NCBI GenBank assembly: GCA_001003605.1
Contig: LCPL01000004.1
Coordinates: 1 to 54,158, forward strand
Origin: Parcubacteria group bacterium GW2011_GWC2_48_17
GTDB taxonomy: Bacteria; Patescibacteriota; Minisyncoccia; Phycocordibacterales; UBA10002
Direction of reading: 5' to 3'
DNA: 54,158 nt
Shown here in pieces: positions 34,377 to 42,698 of this stretch; the first letter of the stretch is position 1, and each line of letters opens with the position of its first letter. The notes beneath the pieces are model-generated. The model worked only from the letters and a program-made list of their open reading frames with translations. It ran no database searches and had not been told where the DNA came from. Made by a program: the position numbers and the translations under genes.

Positions 34377-34717
34377 ACGTCAAACTGTTTCCGAATTGAC
34401 TCTGTCGCAGTTTCTTAATCTGCGCCATGCGCAGCTTCACGGAAGTGAGGCCTTTTTGCGCAAGGTACCTCTCCCATAATCTCATACGCCGTGTTTGCGT
34501 CAAGGGAAATGCTCTTCGCAAATAGCACCGATAGGTATTACTTACTAAGATGTAAAAACATGCGTCTTTAGGCCATGCTTGAAAGTTCTCCAACTTCTTC
34601 TCTTCGAAACCAAATCCCATAATCCTGCTGTCCAGTTTCCTGTCTCGACAAACCTTCTCCTTCCATTACGAGTTGGCTGGAGATGCAAAAAAATCCAATA
34701 ATGCTACTATAGATCTC

Positions 34718-36523
34718 ATGGGAGAAAATGAGAGCCTCGCTAATATCCGCCACACGCTTGCCCATCTTTTGGCGCAGGCTGTTTTGGAACACTACAAAGA
34801 CGCGAAACTTACTTTGGGGCCGGCGATAGACAACGGATTTTATTACGACATAGATTTTGGAGAGGAAAAGATTGCGGACGCCGACCTTTCCCTCATTGAG
34901 AAAACGATGCGCAAGAACTTGAAACATTGGGAGATGTTCTCTGAAATTCCAGTAACGGCGGGCAAGGCAGAAAAGCTGTTTGCAGGTAATCCGTACAAGC
35001 TTGAAATGATTAGTGAAATAGAGAAGCGTGGAGAAAAAATAACCCTGTATTATTCCGGTCCCAAGTCTGGCATCCCCTCTTCTCATGATTCATTATTCAT
35101 ACTTCATAATTCATCCTTCATAGATTTGTGCAGAGGCGGGCATGTCAATAATCCCAAAAAGGATATTCCGGCAAACAGCTGGAAGCTCTCCCACATCGCC
35201 GGAGCATACTGGCACGGCGATGAAAAAAATAAAATGCTCACCCGTATCTACGGCTTGGCGTTTGAGAACGAAAAAGCGCTCAGAGAATATGAGGACATGA
35301 TGGCCGAGGCGGAAAAGAATGACCATCGTAAACTCGGAAAGGAACTTAAAATCTTCGCGTTCGATGATGATATAGGGCCAGGACTTCCGCTGTGGCTTCC
35401 AAACGGAGCGATAATTATTGAAGAGTTAGAAAAACTGGCAAAGGATAAGGAACGCGAGCGCGGGTATAAGCGCGTGCGGACTCCGCACATCGCGAAGGAG
35501 TCGCTCTACCAAACGAGCGGACATCTTCCGTATTACAAGGACTCGATGTATCCTCCGATGGAGTGCGAGGGAGGCAGATATTACCTGAAAGCGATGAACT
35601 GTCCGCATCACCACAAGATTTACCTCGCCGAGGCGAAGAGCTATCGTGACCTACCACTCCGCCTCGCGGAATACGGCACCTGTTATCGCCACGAGAAATC
35701 TGGCGAGCTGTTTGGGCTGATGCGCGTACGCTCAATGCAGATGAATGACGCTCACATTTACTGCGCCGAAGAGCAGTTTGCGGATGAGTTCAAAAAAGTA
35801 AATGACCTGTATTTGGAATATTTCAAAATCTTTGGTATCGAAAAATATGTCATGCGTTTCTCAACCCACGACCCGAAGCGGTTGGGAGAAAAATTCGTTG
35901 ATGAGCCGGCTCTGTGGAAGAAAACAGAAGATATGGTGCGCGAAACGCTCACTTCGTCAAAGATTCCATTTGTGGAGGTGCCGAATGAGGCAGCGTTTTA
36001 TGGACCGAAAATTGACGTGCAGGTATGGAGCGCGATTGGCAGAGAGTTCACGCTTGCCACCAATCAGGTAGACTTCGCCCAGCCGCGCCGATTTAATTTA
36101 ACCTACACGGACAAACACGGTAAGCCGCAAACACCGCTCATTATTCATCGCGCCCCGCTTTCAACTCATGAACGATTTATCGGATTCCTTATTGAGCACT
36201 ATGGTGGGGCGTTTCCATTTTGGCTTTCGCCGGTGCAGGTGAAGATATTGCCAGTTGGAGAGAAATTCTTGGCGTACGCGAAGAAAGTAAATCAGGAGCT
36301 TTTGTCCGCAGACATTCGCTCTGAACTGGACGAATCAAACGAAACCCTCGGCAAAAAAGTGCGTACGGTAAAACTAGAAAAAGTCCCTTACTGGATTGTG
36401 GTCGGCGGGAAGGAGGAAGCGGAAAAGACGGTTACGCTCGAAGGCCGAGCTGGAGGCAAGGAGACCTTAGTATTGAGTAGTCTTGTTCCGCGACTGGCAA
36501 AAGAGATTCAGAAAAAGAAATAG
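34718..36523 (+). CDS. thrS: threonyl-tRNA synthetase, lacking TGS domain
   Basis: Charges tRNA-Thr, 601 aa. It begins directly with the editing domain: HTLAH near residue 11, and CRGGH (a CxxxH site). The class II catalytic core follows, with zinc ligands MNCPHHHKIY and later His residues, motif 2 TCYRHEKSGELFGLMRVRSM, then the anticodon-binding domain. The N-terminal TGS domain of typical ThrRS is missing. The ATG at 34718 is chosen because TACTAT lies 7 nt upstream; the ORF opens at 34673. An insertion of about 13 residues (SSHDSLFILHNSS) just before FIDLCRGGH comes from a short-tandem repeat. Confidence 0.96.
   Translation: MGENESLANIRHTLAHLLAQAVLEHYKDAKLTLGPAIDNGFYYDIDFGEEKIADADLSLIEKTMRKNLKHWEMFSEIPVTAGKAEKLFAGNPYKLEMISEIEKRGEKITLYYSGPKSGIPSSHDSLFILHNSSFIDLCRGGHVNNPKKDIPANSWKLSHIAGAYWHGDEKNKMLTRIYGLAFENEKALREYEDMMAEAEKNDHRKLGKELKIFAFDDDIGPGLPLWLPNGAIIIEELEKLAKDKERERGYKRVRTPHIAKESLYQTSGHLPYYKDSMYPPMECEGGRYYLKAMNCPHHHKIYLAEAKSYRDLPLRLAEYGTCYRHEKSGELFGLMRVRSMQMNDAHIYCAEEQFADEFKKVNDLYLEYFKIFGIEKYVMRFSTHDPKRLGEKFVDEPALWKKTEDMVRETLTSSKIPFVEVPNEAAFYGPKIDVQVWSAIGREFTLATNQVDFAQPRRFNLTYTDKHGKPQTPLIIHRAPLSTHERFIGFLIEHYGGAFPFWLSPVQVKILPVGEKFLAYAKKVNQELLSADIRSELDESNETLGKKVRTVKLEKVPYWIVVGGKEEAEKTVTLEGRAGGKETLVLSSLVPRLAKEIQKKK
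35083..35121. repeat. ATTCAT-type short-tandem insertion in thrS
   Basis: TCATGATTCATTATTCATACTT and ATAATTCATCC words, in frame, next to the conserved editing-site motif. The same words occur in truB (371-405). Confidence 0.65.
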
Positions 36524-36550
36524 GGTACCGAAGTTTGCACTTGGTACCCT
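36522..36550 (+). terminator. terminator overlapping the thrS stop codon
   Basis: AGGGTACC/GGTACCCT stem with a 13-base loop, followed by CTTTG. The stem begins inside the TAG stop codon. Confidence 0.6.
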
Positions 36551-36567
36551 CTTTGTGCGCTGGGGAA

Positions 36568-36741
36568 TCATGAAAGTTCCTCCATGAGCTTCTTCCCGGA
36601 CTGTATCGCTTCGTCGTGAGAGCAAGCAAGTTCGGCGAGAATCAGCTCCATTTCCCTCTGACACTCCTGCCCACAGGCGTTCCTCGAATCTCGCGCGGCC
36701 AACTCAATGTATCGCAATAGTTTCTTGTTTCTTTCTTCCAT
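36568..36741 (-). CDS. small protein, 57 aa
   Basis: Complete frame from ATG 36741 to TGA 36568. It is charged and helical (MEERNKKLLRYIELAARD...HDEAIQSGKKLMEEL) with three Cys. It starts 5 bp after the stop of the 142-aa gene, so the two form a tight operon. No family recognised. Confidence 0.5.
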   Translation of the reverse strand: MEERNKKLLRYIELAARDSRNACGQECQREMELILAELACSHDEAIQSGKKLMEELS

Positions 36742-36746
36742 AGCTT

Positions 36747-37175
36747 TTATGTTTGAGGTTGCAGTGAGTCAAAGGTAAGCGTGATGGCAAATTTCATGTA
36801 TGCTGTTCGATTTCCAGCAAATCTTTCAACGAAAGAGCCGTCCCGACCTCGTCGAGAAAGTTCTCGGGCCAAAATATTTATGCTGTCAATCGTGGCATCG
36901 TGCGTTCGTGTCCGTTTGGCATCAATCTCGTAATATTCACCGCTTTTCTTTGACTCCTCTCCTTCCGCTTCAATCTGCAGGAAACGAGCAACATCTTCAG
37001 TGTACCTCGCACATTGCTCCAAGGTGCCGTGAAGCAACTCGGTAAGATGTTCATCTCCCGCGCACAGTTGCAGAAGCCGCTCTACAGAGATAGCGGGCGC
37101 AAGCATCTTTTCGCTACTTACACTTCCGCGTAATTCTCTGAATTCATTTGAAAAGTCAAAGGAGTCTTCACGCAT
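36747..37175 (-). CDS. hypothetical protein, 142 aa
   Basis: Soluble, mostly helical protein with no signal peptide. The segment RTRTHDATIDSINILARELSRRG is the most conserved-looking part (I recall similar 'HDATID' proteins in other Patescibacteria but cannot name the family). First gene of a pair with the 57-aa ORF, between thrS (convergent) and gyrB (same strand, downstream of its stop). Confidence 0.65.
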   Translation of the reverse strand: MREDSFDFSNEFRELRGSVSSEKMLAPAISVERLLQLCAGDEHLTELLHGTLEQCARYTEDVARFLQIEAEGEESKKSGEYYEIDAKRTRTHDATIDSINILARELSRRGRDGSFVERFAGNRTAYMKFAITLTFDSLQPQT

Positions 37176-37227
37176 ATCTACGGTTGATTATGACACGACG
37201 AGGAAATAATAACAAGTCCTGCTATAT

Positions 37228-40200
37228 CTATATATCAAGCGTTGCCTTCGTCGCGTTAGATTGGATAAAGCTTTTGCGTGATGGGACATCCTCGCCCATG
37301 AGGATATCAAATATCTTATCTGCTTCCTGCGCGTCTTCAACCGTCACTTTCTTGAGGGTTCTCTTTTCCGGGTCCATAGTCGTCTCCCAAAGCTCTTCTG
37401 GATTCATCTCACCGAGGCCTTTGTAACGCTGGATGGAAACCCTGAGAGAGCGTTTAGCGTTTAGCGTGGAGCGGTTAGTGTCAGCTTCTGCAGTTTCTGC
37501 CTCAATTTCTTCTTCACCATCTTCCACGCCTTTCTCCTCGAGTTCCTTTACTTCAACTCCTTCTTTTTTCAAAAACGCGTTCTTTTCTTCGTCGGAATAG
37601 AAATAGTGGAACTCTTTTCCGCGCTTCACCTTGTAGAGCGGCGGCTTGGCGATGTAGATGAATCCTCCATCTATGAGTTGTCGGAAATAACGAAAAAAGA
37701 GCGTGAGAAGGAGGGTACGAATGTGCGCGCCGTCAACATCCGCATCGGTCGCAATGATTACTTTGTGGTAGCGAAGTCTCGAAATGTCAAAACTGTCCGA
37801 AATGCCGGTACCAAGAGCAATGACTAGCGCTTTTATTTCCGCAAATCCCAGTATTTTGTCGAGCCGCGCCCGTTCTACATTCAGAATCTTGCCTTTGAGT
37901 GGAAGAACCGCCTGCGTTCTTCGATCTCGCCCCTGTTTGGAGCTATTGTGTACAAATATGCCGCTCGCAAGCCCAAAATTGTGAGTTTCGGGTACTTCTA
38001 GATCATATACGTCAATACGCTCTGAAAGAGGTAGTATCGCTTTAATGCGGTGGTTATAGTTCACGACCGCCTCTTGAAGTTTGCGACGATCGTCCTCGAA
38101 AAAGCGTTGCGCGATAGTTTGCACTTTGATTAAACTTCTGTCTCTTCGCTCTTTTCGGATTCGGTCATAGGTATGCTCGTCTATGACACCCGAGTCCTTC
38201 CATATCTCATGGAGGAGAGATATGGCTTTTCGGAGATAGGTACGATTGTATGCCGCTTTCCGCCGCTCGCGAAATTCGGGTGTCCATTGCTTTCTTGTTT
38301 CCACCTTGCGCCATGCTCGAAGTCTCTCATCATTCCACTGCAATACTGCAGATGTTCGAAGCGCTTTTTTTTGTTCGGGGTGGTCAACGAAAAATTGTTC
38401 GATTCGCTTTGACTGCGCTTGTCGATTAGCTTCTTCGCTCCAGTATTTCTGCTGTGCCTCATTAAGCAGAGCGTTATTTCGCCCTCGATACTCTGCATTT
38501 TCTCGATAAAACGCAAGAAATTTCTCGGTCATATATTTTTTGTATTCAGGGTTCTCCCATTGCTTCTTGGCATTAGCACTGAAAAGCTCACGTTTCTCAA
38601 GACTCTTCTGTCTAGCAGCTTCTCGATATTTTAAAGTTTGCTTAGCCTTAATAGACCTTAACTTAACATCCGGCCGATGTAGGGCGCCTTTCATATAGGC
38701 ATAATGCAATGCCATGTGTTCTTCGTAAGTTACGCGTTTGATATTGGTTGGACTGTTGTTTCTCTTATTAAAATCAGAGTGATGCCGATGGTCTCCTTTA
38801 TACGATTTATAAGCACCATTTTCTAGGTTATAGATATCAGCTAATATGTGAGTAAACATCCACCCTTTCTTTTTTGGATCGAAGACCATTTCATATCCAT
38901 TTAAATTTGTTCCGTCGCCTTTTTTTGAGATTTTACGATATAAGGGCGAGATACTTTGAGAAGGTGTTAGTTGAGATGCTTGAATATAACTTCCGTCAAC
39001 AAGTCTAAAAAGATGGTCGGGGGTGCAAATTAATTCTTCGCCTGTATCAAGAATTATCTTGATTACAGAAGCATTATGTTTAGTACATCGCGGATTTAAT
39101 ATCGGAGCAATGCCTACATGTCCATCGTTTCGCATTGTATAACAAAAATTTTGCCTGCCGTTTTCGCTTTCTTTAACTAAATCTATAAAACTTAATTCCC
39201 TTCCATCCACTAAAGAGATTCTTGTGTTTCCACTCCAACAGCCTCCGGCCGAATCGCCTTCCACCAGAAATAATTCAGCTTCGTCCGCGCTCTTGGTTTC
39301 GCAGTCAGCGAGCTTCCCCGGAAGCGTCATACCTTCAAGCGCGCCTTTTCTAAGCACCGAATCTTTGGCCGCCTTCGCCGCTTTGCGCGCTTTGAGCGCC
39401 AGAATGACTTTGTTCACCATCGCCCGCGCGTCATCTGGATTCTCCTCGAGAAACGCGGAAAAAGATTCCCCGAAAATCGCTGCGACGGCGGATTGCGCCT
39501 CCATACTGCCGAGCTTGGCTTTGGTTTGTCCTTCAAACTGTATCTCACGGAGCTTGACTGATATTACAGCAGTGAGACCTTCGAGCACGTCCTCACCGGT
39601 GAAATTTTCTTCGCTCTCCTTGATGTAGTTGTTATTTCTGGCATGGGTGTTGAGCGTTCGCGTCAGCGCGGTTTTAAAACCGGTGAGATGCGTTCCTCCT
39701 TCAGAATTGTAGATATTGTTCGCGAACGGCATTACGCGGGATGATATATCGTCCACATACTGAAGAGCAATTTCAACCCCCTCACTACCTTCAGTTTTTC
39801 GCTCGACATAAAAGATGTTCTTATGTACCACTTTGAAATGCGCGTTGTAATGCTTTACGAGTGAAAGTAATCCTCCGTCAAAATAAAAAGTCTCCGACGG
39901 CGCGTCGATTTCAAGTTCGCGAAAGTAGAACACATCCGCAAGGTCTATGTTCCCAAAGCTTCTGGCATCAATGACACTGATGCGTAAGCCTTTTACCAAG
40001 TACGCCTGCTGGCGCATATGATTCACGACTTTGCTAAAGTCGAATGCAATGCCTTCCTTAAAGATTTCGGCATCCGGCTCAAAAGTAACAATCGTGCCGT
40101 GGAGGTCTGATTTGCCGATTTTCTTGACTGCCGCCTTTCGTTTGCCTTGCTTGTATTCCTGAAGGTAGATGCCCCCATCGCGATGTACCACGACCTCGCA

Positions 40201-40638
40201 ATATATAGAGAGAGCATTTACCACTGAAGCGCCTACGCCGTGAAGTCCTCCGGAAACTTTGTATCCTTCCCCGCCGAACTTGCCTCCGGCATGAAGTGTG
40301 GTCATGATTGTCTCAAGCGCCGAAACCTTGGTCGCCTTGTGCGTGTCAACGGGAATGCCTCGACCGTTATCCACTACGCGCACGCGATTATTGGGGAGAA
40401 GTACAATTTCAATGTCATTGCAAAAACCGCCCATCGCTTCGTCGCGCGAATTGTCAAAAATCTCGGTAATGAGGTGGTGCAGTCCGTCGGGACCTGTCGT
40501 ACCGATGTACATTCCCGGACGTTTCCGCACCGGCGCAAGACCCTCTAAAACGGTAATAGACGAGGCGTCGTAGTGATGCCCGCTGCCGTTTGCCGACTTC
40601 CTTGCCGCAATTTCTTTCTTACCCTTGTTTTTAGCCAT
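37228..40638 (-). CDS. gyrB: DNA gyrase subunit B, intein-containing precursor
   Basis: ATPase and TOPRIM subunit of type IIA topoisomerase. Precursor 1136 aa; mature protein after splicing about 704 aa. GHKL ATPase: EIFDNSRDEAMGG, VVDNGRGIPV, GGLHGVGASVVNALS. TOPRIM: VEGDSAGG, interrupted by the intein after Gly466, then SSKQGRDRRTQAVLPLKGK and ATDADVDGAHIRTLLL. C-terminus: RYKGLGEMNPEELWETTM. About 13 residues (1053-1065) just before IQRYKGLGEMN are encoded by an in-frame CGTTTAGC heptamer repeat. Confidence 0.98.
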   Translation of the reverse strand: MAKNKGKKEIAARKSANGSGHHYDASSITVLEGLAPVRKRPGMYIGTTGPDGLHHLITEIFDNSRDEAMGGFCNDIEIVLLPNNRVRVVDNGRGIPVDTHKATKVSALETIMTTLHAGGKFGGEGYKVSGGLHGVGASVVNALSIYCEVVVHRDGGIYLQEYKQGKRKAAVKKIGKSDLHGTIVTFEPDAEIFKEGIAFDFSKVVNHMRQQAYLVKGLRISVIDARSFGNIDLADVFYFRELEIDAPSETFYFDGGLLSLVKHYNAHFKVVHKNIFYVERKTEGSEGVEIALQYVDDISSRVMPFANNIYNSEGGTHLTGFKTALTRTLNTHARNNNYIKESEENFTGEDVLEGLTAVISVKLREIQFEGQTKAKLGSMEAQSAVAAIFGESFSAFLEENPDDARAMVNKVILALKARKAAKAAKDSVLRKGALEGMTLPGKLADCETKSADEAELFLVEGDSAGGCWSGNTRISLVDGRELSFIDLVKESENGRQNFCYTMRNDGHVGIAPILNPRCTKHNASVIKIILDTGEELICTPDHLFRLVDGSYIQASQLTPSQSISPLYRKISKKGDGTNLNGYEMVFDPKKKGWMFTHILADIYNLENGAYKSYKGDHRHHSDFNKRNNSPTNIKRVTYEEHMALHYAYMKGALHRPDVKLRSIKAKQTLKYREAARQKSLEKRELFSANAKKQWENPEYKKYMTEKFLAFYRENAEYRGRNNALLNEAQQKYWSEEANRQAQSKRIEQFFVDHPEQKKALRTSAVLQWNDERLRAWRKVETRKQWTPEFRERRKAAYNRTYLRKAISLLHEIWKDSGVIDEHTYDRIRKERRDRSLIKVQTIAQRFFEDDRRKLQEAVVNYNHRIKAILPLSERIDVYDLEVPETHNFGLASGIFVHNSSKQGRDRRTQAVLPLKGKILNVERARLDKILGFAEIKALVIALGTGISDSFDISRLRYHKVIIATDADVDGAHIRTLLLTLFFRYFRQLIDGGFIYIAKPPLYKVKRGKEFHYFYSDEEKNAFLKKEGVEVKELEEKGVEDGEEEIEAETAEADTNRSTLNAKRSLRVSIQRYKGLGEMNPEELWETTMDPEKRTLKKVTVEDAQEADKIFDILMGEDVPSRKSFIQSNATKATLDI
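37444..37480. repeat. CGTTTAGC-type insertion in gyrB
   Basis: GAGCGTTTAGCGTTTAGCGT and GGAGCGGTTAG words encode about NRSTLNAKRS, in frame, directly before a strictly conserved gyrase motif. Same words as the intergenic arrays at 43690-43770. Confidence 0.7.
37945..39240 (-). mobile_element. gyrB intein with HNH homing endonuclease
   Basis: 432 codons from Cys1 (39240) to the terminal Asn (37945-37947). N-terminal splicing block CWSGNTRISLVDG; block B-like region CTPDHLFRLVDG; C-terminal blocks IDVYDLEVPETHNFGLASG and IFVHN, then Ser as the +1 residue. The centre has an HNH-type endonuclease (GDHRHHSDFNKRNNSP) and a row of NUMOD-like helices with repeated W-N/PE-Y/F-R words. All splicing residues are present, so it should be active. 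It sits at the GDSAGG site, also used by cyanobacterial GyrB inteins. The DNA is AT-richer than the gyrB exteins, in line with transfer. Confidence 0.96.
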
Positions 40639-40654
40639 TTCGCGGTGTCAAAAA

Positions 40655-40740
40655 ACTCTAAGTTCTAAATTCTAAATTCTAATCAAGCTCAAAGTCCCAA
40701 ACCTAAAAAAACAAATAAAATAAGCCACTTTTGGCGTTTT
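40655..40740. repeat. TCTAATCAAG-type repeat upstream of gyrB
   Basis: TTCTAAATTCTAAATTCTAATCAAG followed by CTCAAAGTCC; closely matches the left half at 5597-5650. The remainder of 40639-40825 holds no gene. Confidence 0.6.
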
Positions 40741-40877
40741 TCTAACACTTAAAGTATACCAAATCCCCGTCCCTTTTGGAAGCGGCTTTTGAAGTAAAAA
40801 GTGGATAAAAGATTCGCCTGAAAAGTTGACGGTTCATTCTTTCTATGCTTCAATACATCCCAGGCCAAAACAACATC

Positions 40878-41060
40878 ATGACTATCATAACCGCAGTCCT
40901 TTCGTCATTCTCTTTCGGAATGGCAGCACTAGCGCAACACAACCTCGGTCGATCTCTGTGGATCTTCCTTGGGGCTTTCTGTGCACTAGCAACCGTCGCA
41001 ATGCAAATCATTATTGCTACGCGAGAAATCAAAAAGGCGATCAAGGAGCAACAGGGGTAA
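40878..41060 (+). CDS. small membrane protein, 60 aa
   Basis: Two hydrophobic segments (MTIITAVLSSFSFGMAAL and RSLWIFLGAFCALATVAMQII) and a basic-acidic tail (REIKKAIKEQQG). The frame is open from an ATG at 40845, but a TTGACG (40826-40831) with 17-bp spacing to TTCAAT (40849-40854) would place transcription start near 40861, so the ATG at 40878 is preferred. A clear terminator follows. Function unknown. Confidence 0.6.
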   Translation: MTIITAVLSSFSFGMAALAQHNLGRSLWIFLGAFCALATVAMQIIIATREIKKAIKEQQG

Positions 41061-41086
41061 GAATTTCAGTAATCCCTGCCACCACG

Positions 41087-41115
41087 CGCCAGACACACAA
41101 AGTGTTTGGCGTTTT
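41087..41115 (+). terminator. terminator of the 60-aa membrane protein gene
   Basis: CGCCA-G-ACAC/GTGT-T-TGGCG stem, 4-5 base loop, TTTT tail. Confidence 0.75.
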
Positions 41116-41214
41116 CATATCTACGACTGTCCGTAAGGTTGAGCCTTTCGGTTCCGTAAGGTTCAACCTTACGGCTGACACGAAACAACGCCAGCCTTCT
41201 TGAGTTGGTGTTTA

Positions 41215-41272
41215 CCCATCCTCTTTCAACGCCCTGTGGTCAAGTCGAAGACAGTCGTAGACTGGTGCTGGG
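41215..41272. mobile_element. CCCAGCACC element, copy D, with TTTA flanks
   Basis: The right end GGTGCTGGG is intact; the left end CCCATCCTC is decayed. Internal AACGCCCTG is shared with copy C at 47702-47738. TTTA flanks both ends (41211-41214, 41273-41276). The 41116-41210 stretch holds CCGTAAGGTTGAGCC/GGTTCAACCTTACGG inverted repeats and no gene. Confidence 0.55.
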
Positions 41273-41309
41273 TTTACTTTTTATAAATTCTTAACTAAAC
41301 TATTAAAAT

Positions 41310-42455
41310 ATGAGAAGGACCACTTATTTTGCAAGTCGTAGCGAAGAAAAGAAACTTCTAAAGAGTTTGGAAAAAAGAAGTGACAGTGAAAGCAGTAGAA
41401 TAAAACGCTACTTGGCTATGCCAGATTTATCACGCAGAGCAGGCAGTCCTATTGCCGAAGTTGTTGAACGAATACTTTCTTTGCCAGATTTCAAAGATCT
41501 TGATGTTATTGAAGTGCCGGAAATAGTACCAGCCGACATAAGTTTCGACTTGTTTGATTTCCCCTCCGACCATCCCGCGCGCGGAAAGTCTGATACATAT
41601 TATGTAGACGACAGACATATTCTTCGTACCCACACAACTGTGATGTGGTTCTACTATCTGCAAGAGCCCGATGTAAAGCGCAAAATGGAGGCAAATGAAC
41701 CAGTTGGCTGTTTTTCTTATGGCAAAGTCTATCGTAAAGACGAGATTGACAGAAACCATATGAATGTCTTTCATCAAATTGACGGCTGGTATTTGGCGCC
41801 AAAAGATAAAAAAATAATTGGCAAGGAAGAGTTAAGTGATGCGTTGCGTGGTATCGCACGAGCCGTATTCGGCCCTGATGCCAATCTAAAAATCTTTCCT
41901 GATACATTTCCCTACACCGACCCGTCACTTCAAATGGAGGTTGAGAAAAACGGTAAATGGCTGGAGGTGCTCGGTAGTGGCGTGGTAAAGTCAAGTGTTT
42001 TAGAGAAATTCGGTGTTGATTCATCAAAGTGGAACGGGTGGGCATTTGGACCTGGAATCGAGCGTTTAGCGATGGTTTCCATGGACCTACCGGATATTCG
42101 CTTACTCTGGTCAGAGGATCCAAGAGTAAAAAAACAGCTAAGAATTGGGAGTAAGTTTTTTGAGGTTAGCAAATACCCGCCAATTGTTCGCGATATTTCT
42201 TTTATTGTCCGTAAAACCTTCATCCCAAATGACTATTTTGATTTAGTGCGAGACACTGGCAAAGATTTGGTAGAAGAAGTGGTGTTGCTAGATAAATACG
42301 AAAATGCTGATAAGTTTGGAAAAGATAATATAAGTTACGCATACCGAATCACGTATCGCTCTCTAGTTAGAACTTTAACAACGCCAGAAGTGGACGCTAT
42401 TCACAAAAAACTAGAGGCGGTGACAGCAAAAGTATTTGAAGCTAAAATACGATAG
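41310..42455 (+). CDS. single-chain (mitochondrial-type) phenylalanyl-tRNA synthetase
   Basis: Charges tRNA-Phe, 381 aa. The PheS-like class II core is seen: FDFPSDHPARGKSDTYY, LRTHTTVMWF, GKVYRKDEIDRNHMNVFHQ, and GWAFGPGIERLAMV with DLPDIRLLWSEDPR. Directly fused is an FDX-ACB anticodon-binding domain (about residues 290-381: SKYPPIVRDISF...YAYRITYRSLVRTLT), which in ordinary bacteria ends PheT. This core plus FDX-ACB order is that of the monomeric mitochondrial enzyme. No pheT is adjacent. Composition is more AT-rich than its neighbours. Confidence 0.93.
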   Translation: MRRTTYFASRSEEKKLLKSLEKRSDSESSRIKRYLAMPDLSRRAGSPIAEVVERILSLPDFKDLDVIEVPEIVPADISFDLFDFPSDHPARGKSDTYYVDDRHILRTHTTVMWFYYLQEPDVKRKMEANEPVGCFSYGKVYRKDEIDRNHMNVFHQIDGWYLAPKDKKIIGKEELSDALRGIARAVFGPDANLKIFPDTFPYTDPSLQMEVEKNGKWLEVLGSGVVKSSVLEKFGVDSSKWNGWAFGPGIERLAMVSMDLPDIRLLWSEDPRVKKQLRIGSKFFEVSKYPPIVRDISFIVRKTFIPNDYFDLVRDTGKDLVEEVVLLDKYENADKFGKDNISYAYRITYRSLVRTLTTPEVDAIHKKLEAVTAKVFEAKIR

Positions 42456-42483
42456 CTATTTTATAGAGTGTCTTGTAGAAAAC

Positions 42484-42559
42484 TGGAGCCGCCTCCCAGA
42501 TTCGAACTGGGGACATCCACTTTACAAAAGTGGCGCTCTACCAACTGAGCTAAGGCGGC
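42484..42559 (-). tRNA. tRNA-Thr (anticodon UGU)
   Basis: Acceptor arm GCCGCCT/AGGCGGC, D arm AGCTCAGTTGGTAGAGC, anticodon stem CCACT/AGTGG with loop TTTGTAA (anticodon TGT), T arm CCCAGTTCGAATCTGGG, and an encoded CCA end. All arms pair. Confidence 0.97.
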
Positions 42560-42560
42560 A

Positions 42561-42654
42561 TATGTGCGGGACAGGCAAAAGCGTTGTTTGCCAACTGCTT
42601 GCCCCGTAGTGAACCGAGTCTCCGAGGTTCCACTACTGGGGAGCTAAGGCGGCA
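42561..42654. repeat. palindromic insert with duplicated tRNA 5' end
   Basis: The 14 bases of the tRNA 5' end (TGCCGCCTTAGCTC on the minus strand, 42547-42560) occur again at 42641-42654. The 80 bases between hold two hairpins: an imperfect one around CCGAGTCTCCGAGG, and GGGACAGGCAAAAGC with GCTTGCCCC. It looks like an element that entered at, or copied part of, the tRNA gene. Confidence 0.7.
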
Positions 42655-42698
42655 TTCCTGAGGAAAAGAATATCGGTTGCGCGCCGACCTGTCAAAAA

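Noticed and set aside
34315-34620. 101-aa minus-strand frame upstream of the two-TM gene
   Set aside because: Basic, low-complexity composition, overlaps the next gene by 62 bp and has no promoter or family support; possible but not supported.
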